Assembly: GCA_902536695.1 (NCBI GenBank)
Contig: CACAYQ010000002.1
Coordinates: forward strand, 1 to 64,000
Direction: 5' to 3'
From: an uncultured Bacteroidota bacterium
Lineage (GTDB): Bacteria; Bacteroidota; Bacteroidia; Flavobacteriales_D; Parvicellaceae
DNA: 64,000 bases
Part shown: piece after piece, positions 48,728-56,669 of the stretch
Layout of the letters: the number at the start of each line of letters is the position of its first letter
Position numbering within the stretch: the stretch's first letter is position 1
Made by a program: the position numbers and the translations under genes
The notes under the pieces: model-generated
Databases searched by the model: none
Told to the model about the DNA's origin: nothing
What the model saw: only the letters and a program-made list of their open reading frames with translations

Positions 48728-48730
48728 GAG

Positions 48731-49321
48731 TTACTCAAAAGTGTATGTTTTAGTTTTCTTATCATAGCTTTTGTAGTTCTTTTCAAATTTAAGTTTTGAA
48801 AAACTTGCTAAATCAATAATGAAACCTGTTAATGATATAGCTGTACCCCCATATACAAATAATCTTGGATCAGAATCAGCTGCTGTTCCAAGAGTTGAAA
48901 CAACCACTCCTAAAATTGACATCAATCTTCCTGTAAGTTGTAGTTTTCTGAACTTTGATAAGTTATATTGGGTGTAATTTATGTTATCCTCCATAAGAGA
49001 AAAATTACTGCTTGAACTTAATAAGTAGTTTTTAAAATCATTTGAAGTTTTATTTATTAAAATTTGGTTTCTATCAATAATAAAATGACCATTATTAAGC
49101 TTCTTTGATTTGTAGGTAGTTGATTTACCATTTTGATTTTTGAATATTATTTGATTGTTCTGCGACTCAAGAGGAATAAATGATATTTGTTTTGCATTAA
49201 TAGAAACAATATTACCTTTTGCAACCCACTCTTCAGATTTAACAAGAGAAATACTTTCATTTTGTGCATTTACATAGAAACTAAACGCAAATATTAATAA
49301 AGGAAAAAATAAATGTCTCAT
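48731..49321 (-). CDS. Exported protein of unknown function
   Basis: A 196-residue protein with a Sec signal peptide (LFFPLLIFAFSFYVNAQ). The mature part begins with a beta-rich stretch (WVAKGNIVSINAKQISFIPL), and two hydrophobic segments near residues 130-175 (LMSILGVVVSTLGTAAD, FVYGGTAISLTGFIIDLASF) may insert in a membrane. No family is recognised. It is the first minus-strand gene of the islet cluster and lies 180 bases from tRNA-Val(GAC). The leader element sits five bases upstream. Confidence 0.7.
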   Translation of the reverse strand: MRHLFFPLLIFAFSFYVNAQNESISLVKSEEWVAKGNIVSINAKQISFIPLESQNNQIIFKNQNGKSTTYKSKKLNNGHFIIDRNQILINKTSNDFKNYLLSSSSNFSLMEDNINYTQYNLSKFRKLQLTGRLMSILGVVVSTLGTAADSDPRLFVYGGTAISLTGFIIDLASFSKLKFEKNYKSYDKKTKTYTFE

Positions 49322-49326
49322 AACTT

Positions 49327-49346
49327 AAGTTTTGATACTAATTTAA
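49327..49346 (-). repeat. Conserved leader element, copy 4
   Basis: The minus strand reads TTAAATTAGTATCAAAACTT, five bases before the ATG of the 196-aa exported protein. Confidence 0.75.
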
Positions 49347-49353
49347 AAAATCA

Positions 49354-49374
49354 AAGTGTAAAGTGTAAAGTGTA
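49354..49374. repeat. Three tandem copies of AAGTGTA
   Basis: Three exact 7-base units lie between leader copy 4 and tRNA-Val(GAC). It is a short simple repeat of unknown meaning. Confidence 0.7.
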
Positions 49375-49501
49375 ATTTGACTTTTAGTGTTACATTTGAA
49401 GTATAAAGACACTAAAAAAAGCATAAGATGTGCAAACATTGTGCAAATAATGTTTTTACTAAGTTTAAAGTTATCACGTAACTCACTGATAATCAATACT
49501 T

Positions 49502-49576
49502 GGGCAATTAGCTCAGTTGGTTTAGAGCGCTTGCTTGACAGGCAAGAGGTCACTGGTTCGAATCCAGTATTGCCCA
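49502..49576 (+). tRNA. tRNA-Val (anticodon GAC), CCA not encoded
   Basis: The cloverleaf is complete: acceptor GGGCAAT/ATTGCCC, anticodon arm CTTGC-TTGACAG-GCAAG (anticodon GAC, valine), T arm CTGGTTCGAATCCAG, discriminator A. The gene is followed by CTCG, so CCA must be added by the nucleotidyltransferase, unlike tRNA-Val(TAC). No TAnnTTTG box is obvious in the 60 bases upstream. Its first 28 bases are duplicated at 42574. Confidence 0.95.
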
Positions 49577-49618
49577 CTCGTAATAAATAAGGCTATTTTA
49601 AACGAAAGTCTATTTTTG

Positions 49619-49640
49619 GTCTCACCAAAGTCTCACCAAA
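49619..49640. repeat. Two tandem copies of GTCTCACCAAA
   Basis: Two exact 11-base units lie 43 bases after the tRNA-Val(GAC). Further on, GCAAATACGCTGCA and TGCAGTATCGAAGTTTGC can pair as an imperfect hairpin. Such direct and inverted repeats beside a tRNA could be old recombinase arm or core sites; this is speculative. Confidence 0.4.
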
Positions 49641-49758
49641 TTGCAAGAATTTTACTGTTTTTAGCTGTTTTCGCAAATACGCTGCACTCCCCTTGCAGTA
49701 TCGAAGTTTGCAGTCATTCGTCTTTTTTCTAAACTCATAGTTCACTAAAATTAAAACT

Positions 49759-49914
49759 ATGAAACAGAAAGTTAAAATGGCTTCGAATGAAAGTTTTGCT
49801 CATATAACAGGCACTATAAAGGAAATGATTGAAAACGGTGCAGAAATAGTTCAACTTGTAAATGCAGGGCAAAGTTTAAGTTATCCTGACTGTGTAATTA
49901 TAAATAAAAAATAA
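49759..49914 (+). CDS. Small protein, 51 aa, unknown function
   Basis: This ORF is too short for the track. It reads MKQKVKMASNESFAHITGTI, then KEMIENGAEIVQLVNAGQSL, and ends in VIINKK. The mix of helix and strand with normal codon use makes it look real. It is followed at once by a hairpin terminator. No family is recognised; position next to the tRNA/islet border suggests it may belong to the same accessory region. Confidence 0.5.
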   Translation: MKQKVKMASNESFAHITGTIKEMIENGAEIVQLVNAGQSLSYPDCVIINKK

Positions 49915-49953
49915 TACTGCTGTTCTAATTTTTACAATTTGAGCAGTATTTTT
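49913..49953. terminator. Terminator between the 51-aa ORF and the symporter gene
   Basis: AATACTGCT and AGCAGTATT form a 9-bp stem around an AT-rich loop of about 20 bases, followed by TTTTT on the plus strand and a T-rich stretch on the minus strand. It sits between convergent genes. Confidence 0.65.
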
Positions 49954-49957
49954 GTAT

Positions 49958-51619
49958 TTAAGGTTTTCTTATTTCTTTAACAAGATCGAGAACATGCTTA
50001 GGTGGATCAGGAAAGAACTTGCATACAATAATAGAAACTAAAAAGTTGACTAACATAGCAAAAGAACCAAATCCTTCTGGTGAAATACCGAACCACCAAT
50101 CTTCTTTATTACCACCCCCAAACCACCCCATCTTATATTTTAGCATATAAAATAACATTAATATCACTCCAACCAACATTCCAGAAATTCCACCTTGCTT
50201 ATTCATTTTTTTATAAAAGATTCCTAAAAATATTGCTGGAAAAAAAGATGCAGCTGCAAGTCCAAATGCTAAGGCAACAGTTGCGGCTACAAAACCAGGT
50301 GGGTTAATACCAAAGTAACCTGCTAAACAAACGGCTAAGGTTGCTGAAATTCGAGCTGCTATGAGCTCTCCTTTTTCTTTAATTTCAGGCATTACTATTT
50401 TCTTTAGCAAGTCATGCGAAACAGATGATGATATCACAAGTAATAAACCAGCTGCTGTAGAAAGGGCTGCTGCTAAAGCTCCTGCTGCCAATAATGCAAT
50501 TACCCAATTTGGCAATTGAGCTATTTCAGGATTTGCTAGAACCATTATATCTTTATCTACGTTTAGCTCATTGCTGATTGGATCTGCTTGATACTGAATT
50601 AATCTGTCTTGATTTTTGTCCTCAAATGTCAATAATCCTGTAGTTTCCCATTTATTAAACCAAGAGGGCATAGAAGTATAGGGTTGGTCTTTTACGGTTT
50701 CAATAAGATTAGTTCTAGAGAATACTGCCACAGCTGGTGCCGTAGTGTAAAGAATAGCTATAAACAAAAGAGCCCATCCTGCAGATCTACGAGCATCGCT
50801 TACTTTTTTAACAGTAAAAAATCGAACTATAACATGAGGGAGTCCTGCCGTACCAACCATCAGAGCTAGAGTAATAAAAAATACATCAAGCATAGATTTA
50901 TTACCTGATGTATACTCATGAAAGCCCAGCTCTTTGTGCAAACCATCTAATTTATCCAACAGATAAACCCCATCTTCATCAGAAGATCCAAAACCAATTT
51001 GAGGAATTACATTACCTGTAGTTATAAAAGATATAAAAATGGCAGGAACCATAAATGCAAATATTAACACACAGTACTGTGCTACTTGTGTATAGGTTAT
51101 CCCTTTCATACCTCCAAGAACTGCATAAAAAAAAACTATAGCCATACCAATAAAAACTCCAGTAGTAATGTCTACCTCAAGATATCTAGAAAAGACAACT
51201 CCAACTCCTCGCATCTGACCAGCGATATAAGTAAATGAAACAATTAAAGCACAAAACACTGCTACTCCCCTAGCCATATTGGAATAATACCTGTCACCAA
51301 TAAAATCAGGTACAGTAAATTTTCCAAATTTTCTTAAATATGGTGCCAATAGAAGAGCTAATAACACATAACCTCCAGTCCACCCCATTAAATATACCGA
51401 GCCATCATACCCGTCAAATGAAATAATTCCAGCCATGGATATAAATGATGCTGCTGACATCCAATCAGCCGCTGTTGCCATACCATTAGCAATTGGATGG
51501 ACACCGCTTCCAGCTACATAAAACTCACTTGTAGACAATGCTCTTGACCGGATAGCTATTCCGATATATATTAAAAAACTAGTACCTACTGCAATCCATA
51601 TCCAATATTGCAGTTCCAT
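49958..51619 (-). CDS. Sodium:solute symporter, ActP (acetate)-like
   Basis: A 553-residue SSS-family transporter with about 13 membrane helices. NGMATAADWMSAASFISMAGI, GGYVLLALLLAPYLRKFGKF and FTYIAGQMRGVGVVFSRYLE are typical of the ActP branch, and AAGALAAALSTAAGLLLVISSSVSHDLLK (shown in parts) is the conserved C-terminal helix pair. It probably imports a short-chain carboxylate such as acetate with Na+. Its start overlaps the stop of a DUF4212 small-subunit gene by one base, a pairing known for this symporter subgroup. Confidence 0.9.
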   Translation of the reverse strand: MELQYWIWIAVGTSFLIYIGIAIRSRALSTSEFYVAGSGVHPIANGMATAADWMSAASFISMAGIISFDGYDGSVYLMGWTGGYVLLALLLAPYLRKFGKFTVPDFIGDRYYSNMARGVAVFCALIVSFTYIAGQMRGVGVVFSRYLEVDITTGVFIGMAIVFFYAVLGGMKGITYTQVAQYCVLIFAFMVPAIFISFITTGNVIPQIGFGSSDEDGVYLLDKLDGLHKELGFHEYTSGNKSMLDVFFITLALMVGTAGLPHVIVRFFTVKKVSDARRSAGWALLFIAILYTTAPAVAVFSRTNLIETVKDQPYTSMPSWFNKWETTGLLTFEDKNQDRLIQYQADPISNELNVDKDIMVLANPEIAQLPNWVIALLAAGALAAALSTAAGLLLVISSSVSHDLLKKIVMPEIKEKGELIAARISATLAVCLAGYFGINPPGFVAATVALAFGLAAASFFPAIFLGIFYKKMNKQGGISGMLVGVILMLFYMLKYKMGWFGGGNKEDWWFGISPEGFGSFAMLVNFLVSIIVCKFFPDPPKHVLDLVKEIRKP

Positions 51620-51885
51620 TAGCTATTCAAATTTTTGTATTGATTATCTAGTTTATTCATCAATTTTATATAAACGAAAATCAAAATCACGAAAACAAAA
51701 ATTGAACCTTGTTGAGCAAACCAAAAACCTAGTTTAAAACCACCCATTCTTATAGAATTTAATTCGTCAACTAACAAGATTCCAAAGCCAAAAGAAACTG
51801 TGAACCAAATGCTAAGTAGAATACTTAAATACTTAAGATTAGTTTTCCAATAATTAGTAGTAGAAGAATTTTTATTGTTTATCAT
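51619..51885 (-). CDS. DUF4212 small subunit of sodium/solute symporter
   Basis: An 88-residue membrane protein with two helices (LSILLSIWFTVSFGFGILLV and GSIFVFVILIFVYIKLMNKL) separated by the segment FKLGFWFAQQGS, which is the DUF4212 signature. These proteins accompany SSS symporters of the acetate/cation branch. It is translationally coupled to the large subunit gene by a TAATG overlap. Confidence 0.9.
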   Translation of the reverse strand: MINNKNSSTTNYWKTNLKYLSILLSIWFTVSFGFGILLVDELNSIRMGGFKLGFWFAQQGSIFVFVILIFVYIKLMNKLDNQYKNLNS

Positions 51886-52005
51886 ATCAATAAAAATACG
51901 ATAATTAGATTAAGGATGAAGCAATAAGATTATCTATTGTCTGAACCTAGTAAATAGTTTTCTTGCAATAATATCAAATCTTAAAAGATGGGAAATTTAT
52001 TGATT

Positions 52006-53412
52006 TTATTCCTTTATTACTTTAAATTCTGAGACCTCATTATTATGGGTTACTTTAACAACATATACCCCATTAGAGAAATGCTGAATGCTGATAATAT
52101 TTTCAGTTGAAACAAGTAATCTATTTCCAATAATATCAAAAATTTCGGTTTTAACTAAACCATTATTATTTTCAACAGACACTGAAATTTTGTCATTAGT
52201 TGGATTTGGGTATATAACTACTTTTTCATTTGTGTTTTCAGAAATTGAATTCACCCATGATACATCTTCATAAACCTGAACTTCATTATAAGCAGTGTAA
52301 ACTGAACCAGGAAAACTAACCCCTGGTGAGGCAGCTGCTCGCCTACCATAGCTCGCCATTCTAAAATCCATTAGTGGTCTTGTTAGAGTAGTTTGAGTAA
52401 AAGATTGCGTTTGAGGATTAAAAATATTTACTGTTCCAAAAATAAAAGATCCACCATGGTGAAAATTTAAATCATGAGTTAGTCCTCCAGCAAATAATAT
52501 TTTATTTCCGGCTACAGCACAATCTTCTACTGCCCTGGCACTACTAACTAGATTCTGAGTAGTCCAGTTGGATCCATCGTAAATATCAATTCTTGAAGAT
52601 GCAATATTATCATTTAAAGCTCCACCCACAAACACAAAATAGCCATCACAATGACAAGCAGAGATTTTTGCTCTACCACCATTTGTTGGTAAGGTACCAG
52701 TGGACCAAGTATCTGTTTGACTATCGTAAATTTCGTATGCGTCTGACAGACTAAATCCATCAAGAATACTACTAGGAGTAGAGTTCATGACAAGACCACC
52801 AGCAAAAATGGCGATATCTCCATCCGTTACAGCGCTGCTATAAAATCTGTTGTCAGTTGAAGGTCTTGAACTCCACGTCATAGAGGCTTCGTCATAAATC
52901 CAAAGGTCTGTTTCACCAACTACATCAGCAGCACTCTGATACCATTTCCAGTATTTCAGACCACCTGCAACTATAATTTTTCCATTTAATGCTACTGCGT
53001 GTCCATCAAATGTGCTAAAGGGGATACTTACTTCTGTAAAACTACCATTTTTATAAATCTCCATGGTGTTTTCTACAAGCCATCCATTTCCGTTAACATC
53101 TGCCCAGTTAGAAACACCTCCTATGATATATATACCGCTATCTCCTCTAACCATTATGGGTTCTAATCTTGGCGTATTCATGGATAATAAACTTGATTGC
53201 TTAGAAGAAATTTCATAAAGATGAGCAAGCTGTGTTATATTAACATTTGTTCCTCCAGCGCTCCAAGTATGTCCACCAGCAATAAGCAAATTATTAGAGT
53301 CAATGAATTCTATATTGGCCCTTACTTGATTGAACGCAATCGAGCCATTGTTCCATTGCGAGTAGACTACCAAATTAGAGATAGCAATTATAACAACAAT
53401 AAATTTTTTCAT
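52006..53412 (-). CDS. Kelch-type beta-propeller protein with T9SS type A sorting domain
   Basis: A 468-residue secreted protein. The signal peptide ends near VVYSQ. Repeats with the kelch double-glycine pattern follow (NNLLIAGGHTWS, GIYIIGGVSN, GKIIVAGGLKYW, DIAIFAGGLV, YFVFVGGALND, NKILFAGGLTHD), about six to seven blades. The C-terminus is a T9SS type A domain (VVIYPNPTNDKISVSVENNN ... SNGVYVVKVTHNNEV), so it is exported through PorU/PorV and attached to or released from the cell surface. The ligand or substrate is unknown. Confidence 0.88.
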   Translation of the reverse strand: MKKFIVVIIAISNLVVYSQWNNGSIAFNQVRANIEFIDSNNLLIAGGHTWSAGGTNVNITQLAHLYEISSKQSSLLSMNTPRLEPIMVRGDSGIYIIGGVSNWADVNGNGWLVENTMEIYKNGSFTEVSIPFSTFDGHAVALNGKIIVAGGLKYWKWYQSAADVVGETDLWIYDEASMTWSSRPSTDNRFYSSAVTDGDIAIFAGGLVMNSTPSSILDGFSLSDAYEIYDSQTDTWSTGTLPTNGGRAKISACHCDGYFVFVGGALNDNIASSRIDIYDGSNWTTQNLVSSARAVEDCAVAGNKILFAGGLTHDLNFHHGGSFIFGTVNIFNPQTQSFTQTTLTRPLMDFRMASYGRRAAASPGVSFPGSVYTAYNEVQVYEDVSWVNSISENTNEKVVIYPNPTNDKISVSVENNNGLVKTEIFDIIGNRLLVSTENIISIQHFSNGVYVVKVTHNNEVSEFKVIKE

Positions 53413-53878
53413 TTTTTTTGAATTAAAAAGGTTATCTAAGATAGTTTTTTTATCCTTTTAAAAGATTGTATTTTCAGTAATTTGAAGTAATTAAATTTAA
53501 TCACAGTTATTTCCTGGTTTAGAATTTTTTTCTGATTGCATTTTAACTTTTTATTTATACTCATGAAAAGAAAATTAAAAGTTAGTTCACTGATTTTGAG
53601 AATGTTTGCTACAAAACCAATAAATGGCATAATGTTCAAACAAAATCGACACACCAGATTAAACTCAACTAGGTTTGTTACGTGAATAAAAAAATCCCTT
53701 CGGGAAACAAAGAAAAAAACCACAATATCTCGGATTTCAAACCAACTGTAGATAAAAAGAATCCTTCCCTAAGCACTAAGCTGAGTAATATTCACTACTG
53801 GCTCTATTTTAATTAACTTCCGTTTTCCTTAATTACATTGAACGAAAGCATGTTTCTGTTCTTTTGTATATTAGAAGT
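53413..53878. other. 466-base stretch with no convincing gene
   Basis: The 95-aa minus ORF in the track here has an unlikely composition and I do not accept it. A 40-codon plus-strand ORF begins at 53563 (MKRKLKVSSLILRMF) without other support. TCCC-TTC-GGGA at 53695-53705 followed on the minus strand by seven T could be a weak terminator for something transcribed leftward. Promoter elements for the next gene are not clear. Confidence 0.5.
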
Positions 53879-54049
53879 ATGAAAAAATTTACCATTTCTG
53901 CAGCTATTCTGTTTTCACTATGTTCAGGAATTTATTTTGCCAACAACCTGATATCTTCAGAAAACATCAATTCAAAGGAATGTCCTTGTACACCTGACTG
54001 TCAGCCAGGAGATGCTTGGTGCACATGCGAAGCAGTCTGTGAAAATTAG
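53879..54049 (+). CDS. Small exported cysteine-rich peptide
   Basis: A 56-residue ORF from the ATG at 53879 (the track starts five codons earlier at a less likely codon). A signal peptide (MKKFTISAAILFSLCSGIYF) is followed by a short spacer and a tail with six cysteines in 22 residues (CPCTPDCQPGDAWCTCEAVC). The even cysteine number would allow three disulphides outside the cytoplasm or a metal site. No family is recognised. The proline- and cysteine-dense tail recalls small secreted toxins or metal-binding peptides, but that is only a resemblance. Confidence 0.65.
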   Translation: MKKFTISAAILFSLCSGIYFANNLISSENINSKECPCTPDCQPGDAWCTCEAVCEN

Positions 54050-54201
54050 ATCAATTTGATCATTTTACTTTTAACAGCTACTAAAATACCTTAAAGTAGG
54101 TATTGACTAGTGTGCTGATTACGTTTTATTTAGCATTAAATATGCTAGATAAACACATTTTCACACCTACTTGTCTCTACATCTATTCTGAAGATGTAAT
54201 T

Positions 54202-54282
54202 ATGAAGACCAAGAAAAAATGCTGTAAGAAGTATAAAAAAAAGGGGAAAGCGTGTAAAAAATGCCCTCTCAATCACGCTTAG
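54202..54282 (+). CDS. Tiny Lys/Cys-rich ORF (26 aa)
   Basis: ATG at 54202 gives MKTKKKCCKKYKKKGKACKK followed by CPLNHA and TAG. The CC...C..C pattern in a strongly basic peptide suggests metal or nucleic-acid binding. The frame remains open upstream to another ATG at 54142 (46 aa), but that part lacks character. It is far below usual gene-calling limits; the unusual composition is the only evidence. It lies between the cysteine-rich peptide and the asparaginase on the same strand. Confidence 0.45.
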   Translation: MKTKKKCCKKYKKKGKACKKCPLNHA

Positions 54283-54334
54283 CATCTTTCTTCATTTAGT
54301 CCATTTTAATTATAACTTTAAGAAAAGTTTATTC

Positions 54335-55309
54335 ATGCTTAGAATAATCACATCTATTCTTGTTTTCCTTATGATTTCTTGTTCAGAAAAAAATCAAGAG
54401 GTGCCCATAAAACCACCCATTGCTATTGTTGTTCACGGAGGTGCAGGAACCATACTCAAAAAAAACATGTCTTATGAGAAAGAAGAAAAATATAAATCCA
54501 AATTAGAAGAAGCCATACGTGCGGGATATCAAGTTTTACAAAATGGCGGTACAAGTCTAGATGCAGTTGAGCAAACGATCATAATTTTAGAAGACTCCCC
54601 CCTATTTAATGCCGGTAAAGGAGCTGTTTTCACACATGATGAAAAAAACGAGTTAGACGCCTCTATTATGGAAGGGAGCAATTTAAAAGCAGGAGCTGTA
54701 GCTGGGGTGACCCATATTAAAAACCCAATAAGAGCTGCAAGGGCTGTAATGGAAAAATCAGAGCATGTACTACTGGCTCGTGAAGGGGCTGAGCATTTTG
54801 CTCTATTACAAAAGTTAGACACAGTAAGTCCAACTTATTTTTTTACGGAGAAAAGAGCTAAATCTTTAAAAAGAGCCAAAAAAGAGGAGAAGTTTGGAAC
54901 TGTAGGTTGTGTGGCATTGGACCAAAATGGAAACATAGCCGCTGGAACATCAACTGGTGGAATGACGAATAAAAAATGGGGTCGAATTGGTGACTCTCCC
55001 ATTATTGGTGCTGGAACTTATGCAAATAACAGCACTTGTGGGGTGTCTTCCACTGGATGGGGAGAATATTTTATTAGAGGAGTTGTAGCGCATGATATTT
55101 CAGCTATGATGGAATATGGAGGGAAATCATTAAAAGAATCTGCAAATCATGTAATTCATCACAAACTAACTGAGCTTGGTGGAACTGGTGGTATCATCGC
55201 ACTGGATCAAAAAGGAAATATTGTAATGGAGTTTAATACTGATGGGATGTACAGGGGTTTTATGACTGAAGATTCATTGAGTATATCCATATACGGGCCG
55301 AAAATTTAA
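54335..55309 (+). CDS. Isoaspartyl peptidase / type 2 L-asparaginase, lipoprotein
   Basis: An N-terminal-nucleophile hydrolase that cleaves isoaspartyl peptides and asparagine. IAIVVHGGAGTIL opens the family domain, AVEQTIIILEDSPLFNAGKG follows, and the autocleavage site with catalytic threonine is in KFGTVGCVALDQNGNIAAGT (about residue 190). STGGMTNKKWGRIGDSPIIG is the substrate region. The N-terminus LVFLMISCSEK is a lipobox, so the enzyme acts outside the cytoplasm. Length is 324 aa. Confidence 0.92.
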   Translation: MLRIITSILVFLMISCSEKNQEVPIKPPIAIVVHGGAGTILKKNMSYEKEEKYKSKLEEAIRAGYQVLQNGGTSLDAVEQTIIILEDSPLFNAGKGAVFTHDEKNELDASIMEGSNLKAGAVAGVTHIKNPIRAARAVMEKSEHVLLAREGAEHFALLQKLDTVSPTYFFTEKRAKSLKRAKKEEKFGTVGCVALDQNGNIAAGTSTGGMTNKKWGRIGDSPIIGAGTYANNSTCGVSSTGWGEYFIRGVVAHDISAMMEYGGKSLKESANHVIHHKLTELGGTGGIIALDQKGNIVMEFNTDGMYRGFMTEDSLSISIYGPKI

Positions 55310-55378
55310 TGAAGTTTATTCATCCGTTTACTTTTTAAAATTGTAAAAAAACCTTATAATTATATAAATTATACAATC

Positions 55379-56602
55379 ATGAAAATAAAGTTAACAGTAC
55401 TATTTAGCAGTTTATTTTTTTTGTTGAATGCTCAAAATATCATAGATAATAAGGTGCGTTTTCAATATGTCCAACTACCTAAAATAAAAATTGATGAAGA
55501 AGTAGATACCTATTTTATTACCTATAAAAATTCTTTTGTAAATGGAAATGATAGACAAAATGCACTACACCAATTAAGAGTAGATTCTGCAGAAAGAGCA
55601 CAAGAACTACAAATTCAAAATTGGGAGCTAGAATTCAATCAAGCTAAAAAACAATATTTGACTTTATTATCTGTATGGAAAGAAAATGAAAACAAAGGTG
55701 TAATAAGTCCAAAACCACAAGAACCTATTTGGCCCGTTTATCCAGAACCATATGAGCTGTTTCCTCCGGTTTTAACAAGACCATTTAGTGAACTAAATAT
55801 TCAAAATAATTTTCAATTATCTGGTTTTGAAGAAGGAAATTCAGGGTTTGAAATTTCTATTGATAACCTTGGATTAGAAATCACTTCCACTAAAGGAACA
55901 TACGTGCAGAATACTCAGACACCTGGTAAAACTTACAAAGCAATAAGTAAGTATAAAATGCCATTACATGTTGTTGTTAATGTTAATGGAAACAAGATTT
56001 ACGAAAAAACGCTTAATGATAAATTAAATGATTTTCAATTATTTACTGGTAAAACAGAATACGACTACCAACTATGGAAAATTAAAAATAGGGAAGAGAA
56101 TAAAGATATTTGGGAGCAAACACAAGCAAATATTTGGAAACAAGCTCTAAATTCTATTGAATCTATGTTAGATGAAGAAATTGGATATCCTGAAAAAAGT
56201 GAAATGACAGAAGTCTACGTGGTTAAAAAATATCAAGATTACACATATAATAAATTAATTGATGCTTTAACCCTTGCTCAAACTGCCTATTCGTCTTTGG
56301 CCATGGAAAGAGACAAGTCAACTGCTAAAGTCAATTTAGAAAAAGCAATTGCTTTATGGGAAGAAGAGCTCCAAGAAAGTGATTTAAACGAAAAAAAAGC
56401 TAGAATAAACAAAAAAATTACGGGCTTAATTAATGCAAATTTAGCTGATGCATATTTCTGGTCAGAAAATTTTGAAAAAGCCAACTACTACATTAATCAA
56501 ACCATGACGTTCGGAACGCTAAAAGCTAAAAGTCATTGTAAGAAATTAAAAAAGGATATAGCTGAATTTCAAAAAAGATATACTGCCTACGCTGGTAATT
56601 AG
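55379..56602 (+). CDS. Exported protein of unknown function
   Basis: A 407-residue protein with signal peptide LTVLFSSLFFLLNAQ. The first half contains a coiled-coil-like stretch and a Pro-rich segment (PKPQEPIWPVYPEPYELFPP). The second half is helical with TPR-like character (AKVNLEKAIALWEEELQESD, LADAYFWSENFEKANYYINQ). No T9SS sorting domain and no named family are recognised. It stands alone between the asparaginase and a convergent T9SS cargo gene; a periplasmic scaffold-like role is only a guess. Confidence 0.7.
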   Translation: MKIKLTVLFSSLFFLLNAQNIIDNKVRFQYVQLPKIKIDEEVDTYFITYKNSFVNGNDRQNALHQLRVDSAERAQELQIQNWELEFNQAKKQYLTLLSVWKENENKGVISPKPQEPIWPVYPEPYELFPPVLTRPFSELNIQNNFQLSGFEEGNSGFEISIDNLGLEITSTKGTYVQNTQTPGKTYKAISKYKMPLHVVVNVNGNKIYEKTLNDKLNDFQLFTGKTEYDYQLWKIKNREENKDIWEQTQANIWKQALNSIESMLDEEIGYPEKSEMTEVYVVKKYQDYTYNKLIDALTLAQTAYSSLAMERDKSTAKVNLEKAIALWEEELQESDLNEKKARINKKITGLINANLADAYFWSENFEKANYYINQTMTFGTLKAKSHCKKLKKDIAEFQKRYTAYAGN

Positions 56603-56669
56603 TGACACTAAAATTATATTCTTTTTAAAACCATATAGTTTGATTTAAAATACAAAATCATATTAATGC

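Larger units (their letters stand above)
42572..49529. mobile_element. Putative tRNA-Val-targeted genomic islet bounded by 30-nt direct repeats
   Basis: The first 28 nt of tRNA-Val(GAC) plus two preceding T occur twice, exactly: at 42572-42601, as a fragment, and at 49500-49529, as part of the intact gene. The roughly 6.9 kb between holds accessory content only (SGNH hydrolase, fragments, small exported proteins), unlike the housekeeping genes outside. Duplication of a tRNA end at both borders is the usual footprint of site-specific integration. The duplicated part is the 5' end, which is less common than the 3' end. No integrase remains inside, so an old, decayed integration is inferred; segmental recombination is the alternative. 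Confidence 0.5.

Noticed and set aside
46125-49346. Leader repeats read as integron attC sites
   Set aside because: The copies are short, not imperfect palindromes, and lie at start codons rather than after each gene. No integron integrase is present.
49593-49749. Open minus-strand frame reading RKQLKTVKFLQFGETLVRPK
   Set aside because: No ATG start, short, overlaps direct repeats and a possible hairpin, so I keep it as a note and not as a gene.
53436-53723. 95-aa minus-strand ORF
   Set aside because: Phe/Ile/Lys-rich translation of AT-rich DNA with no domain, signal or neighbour support.
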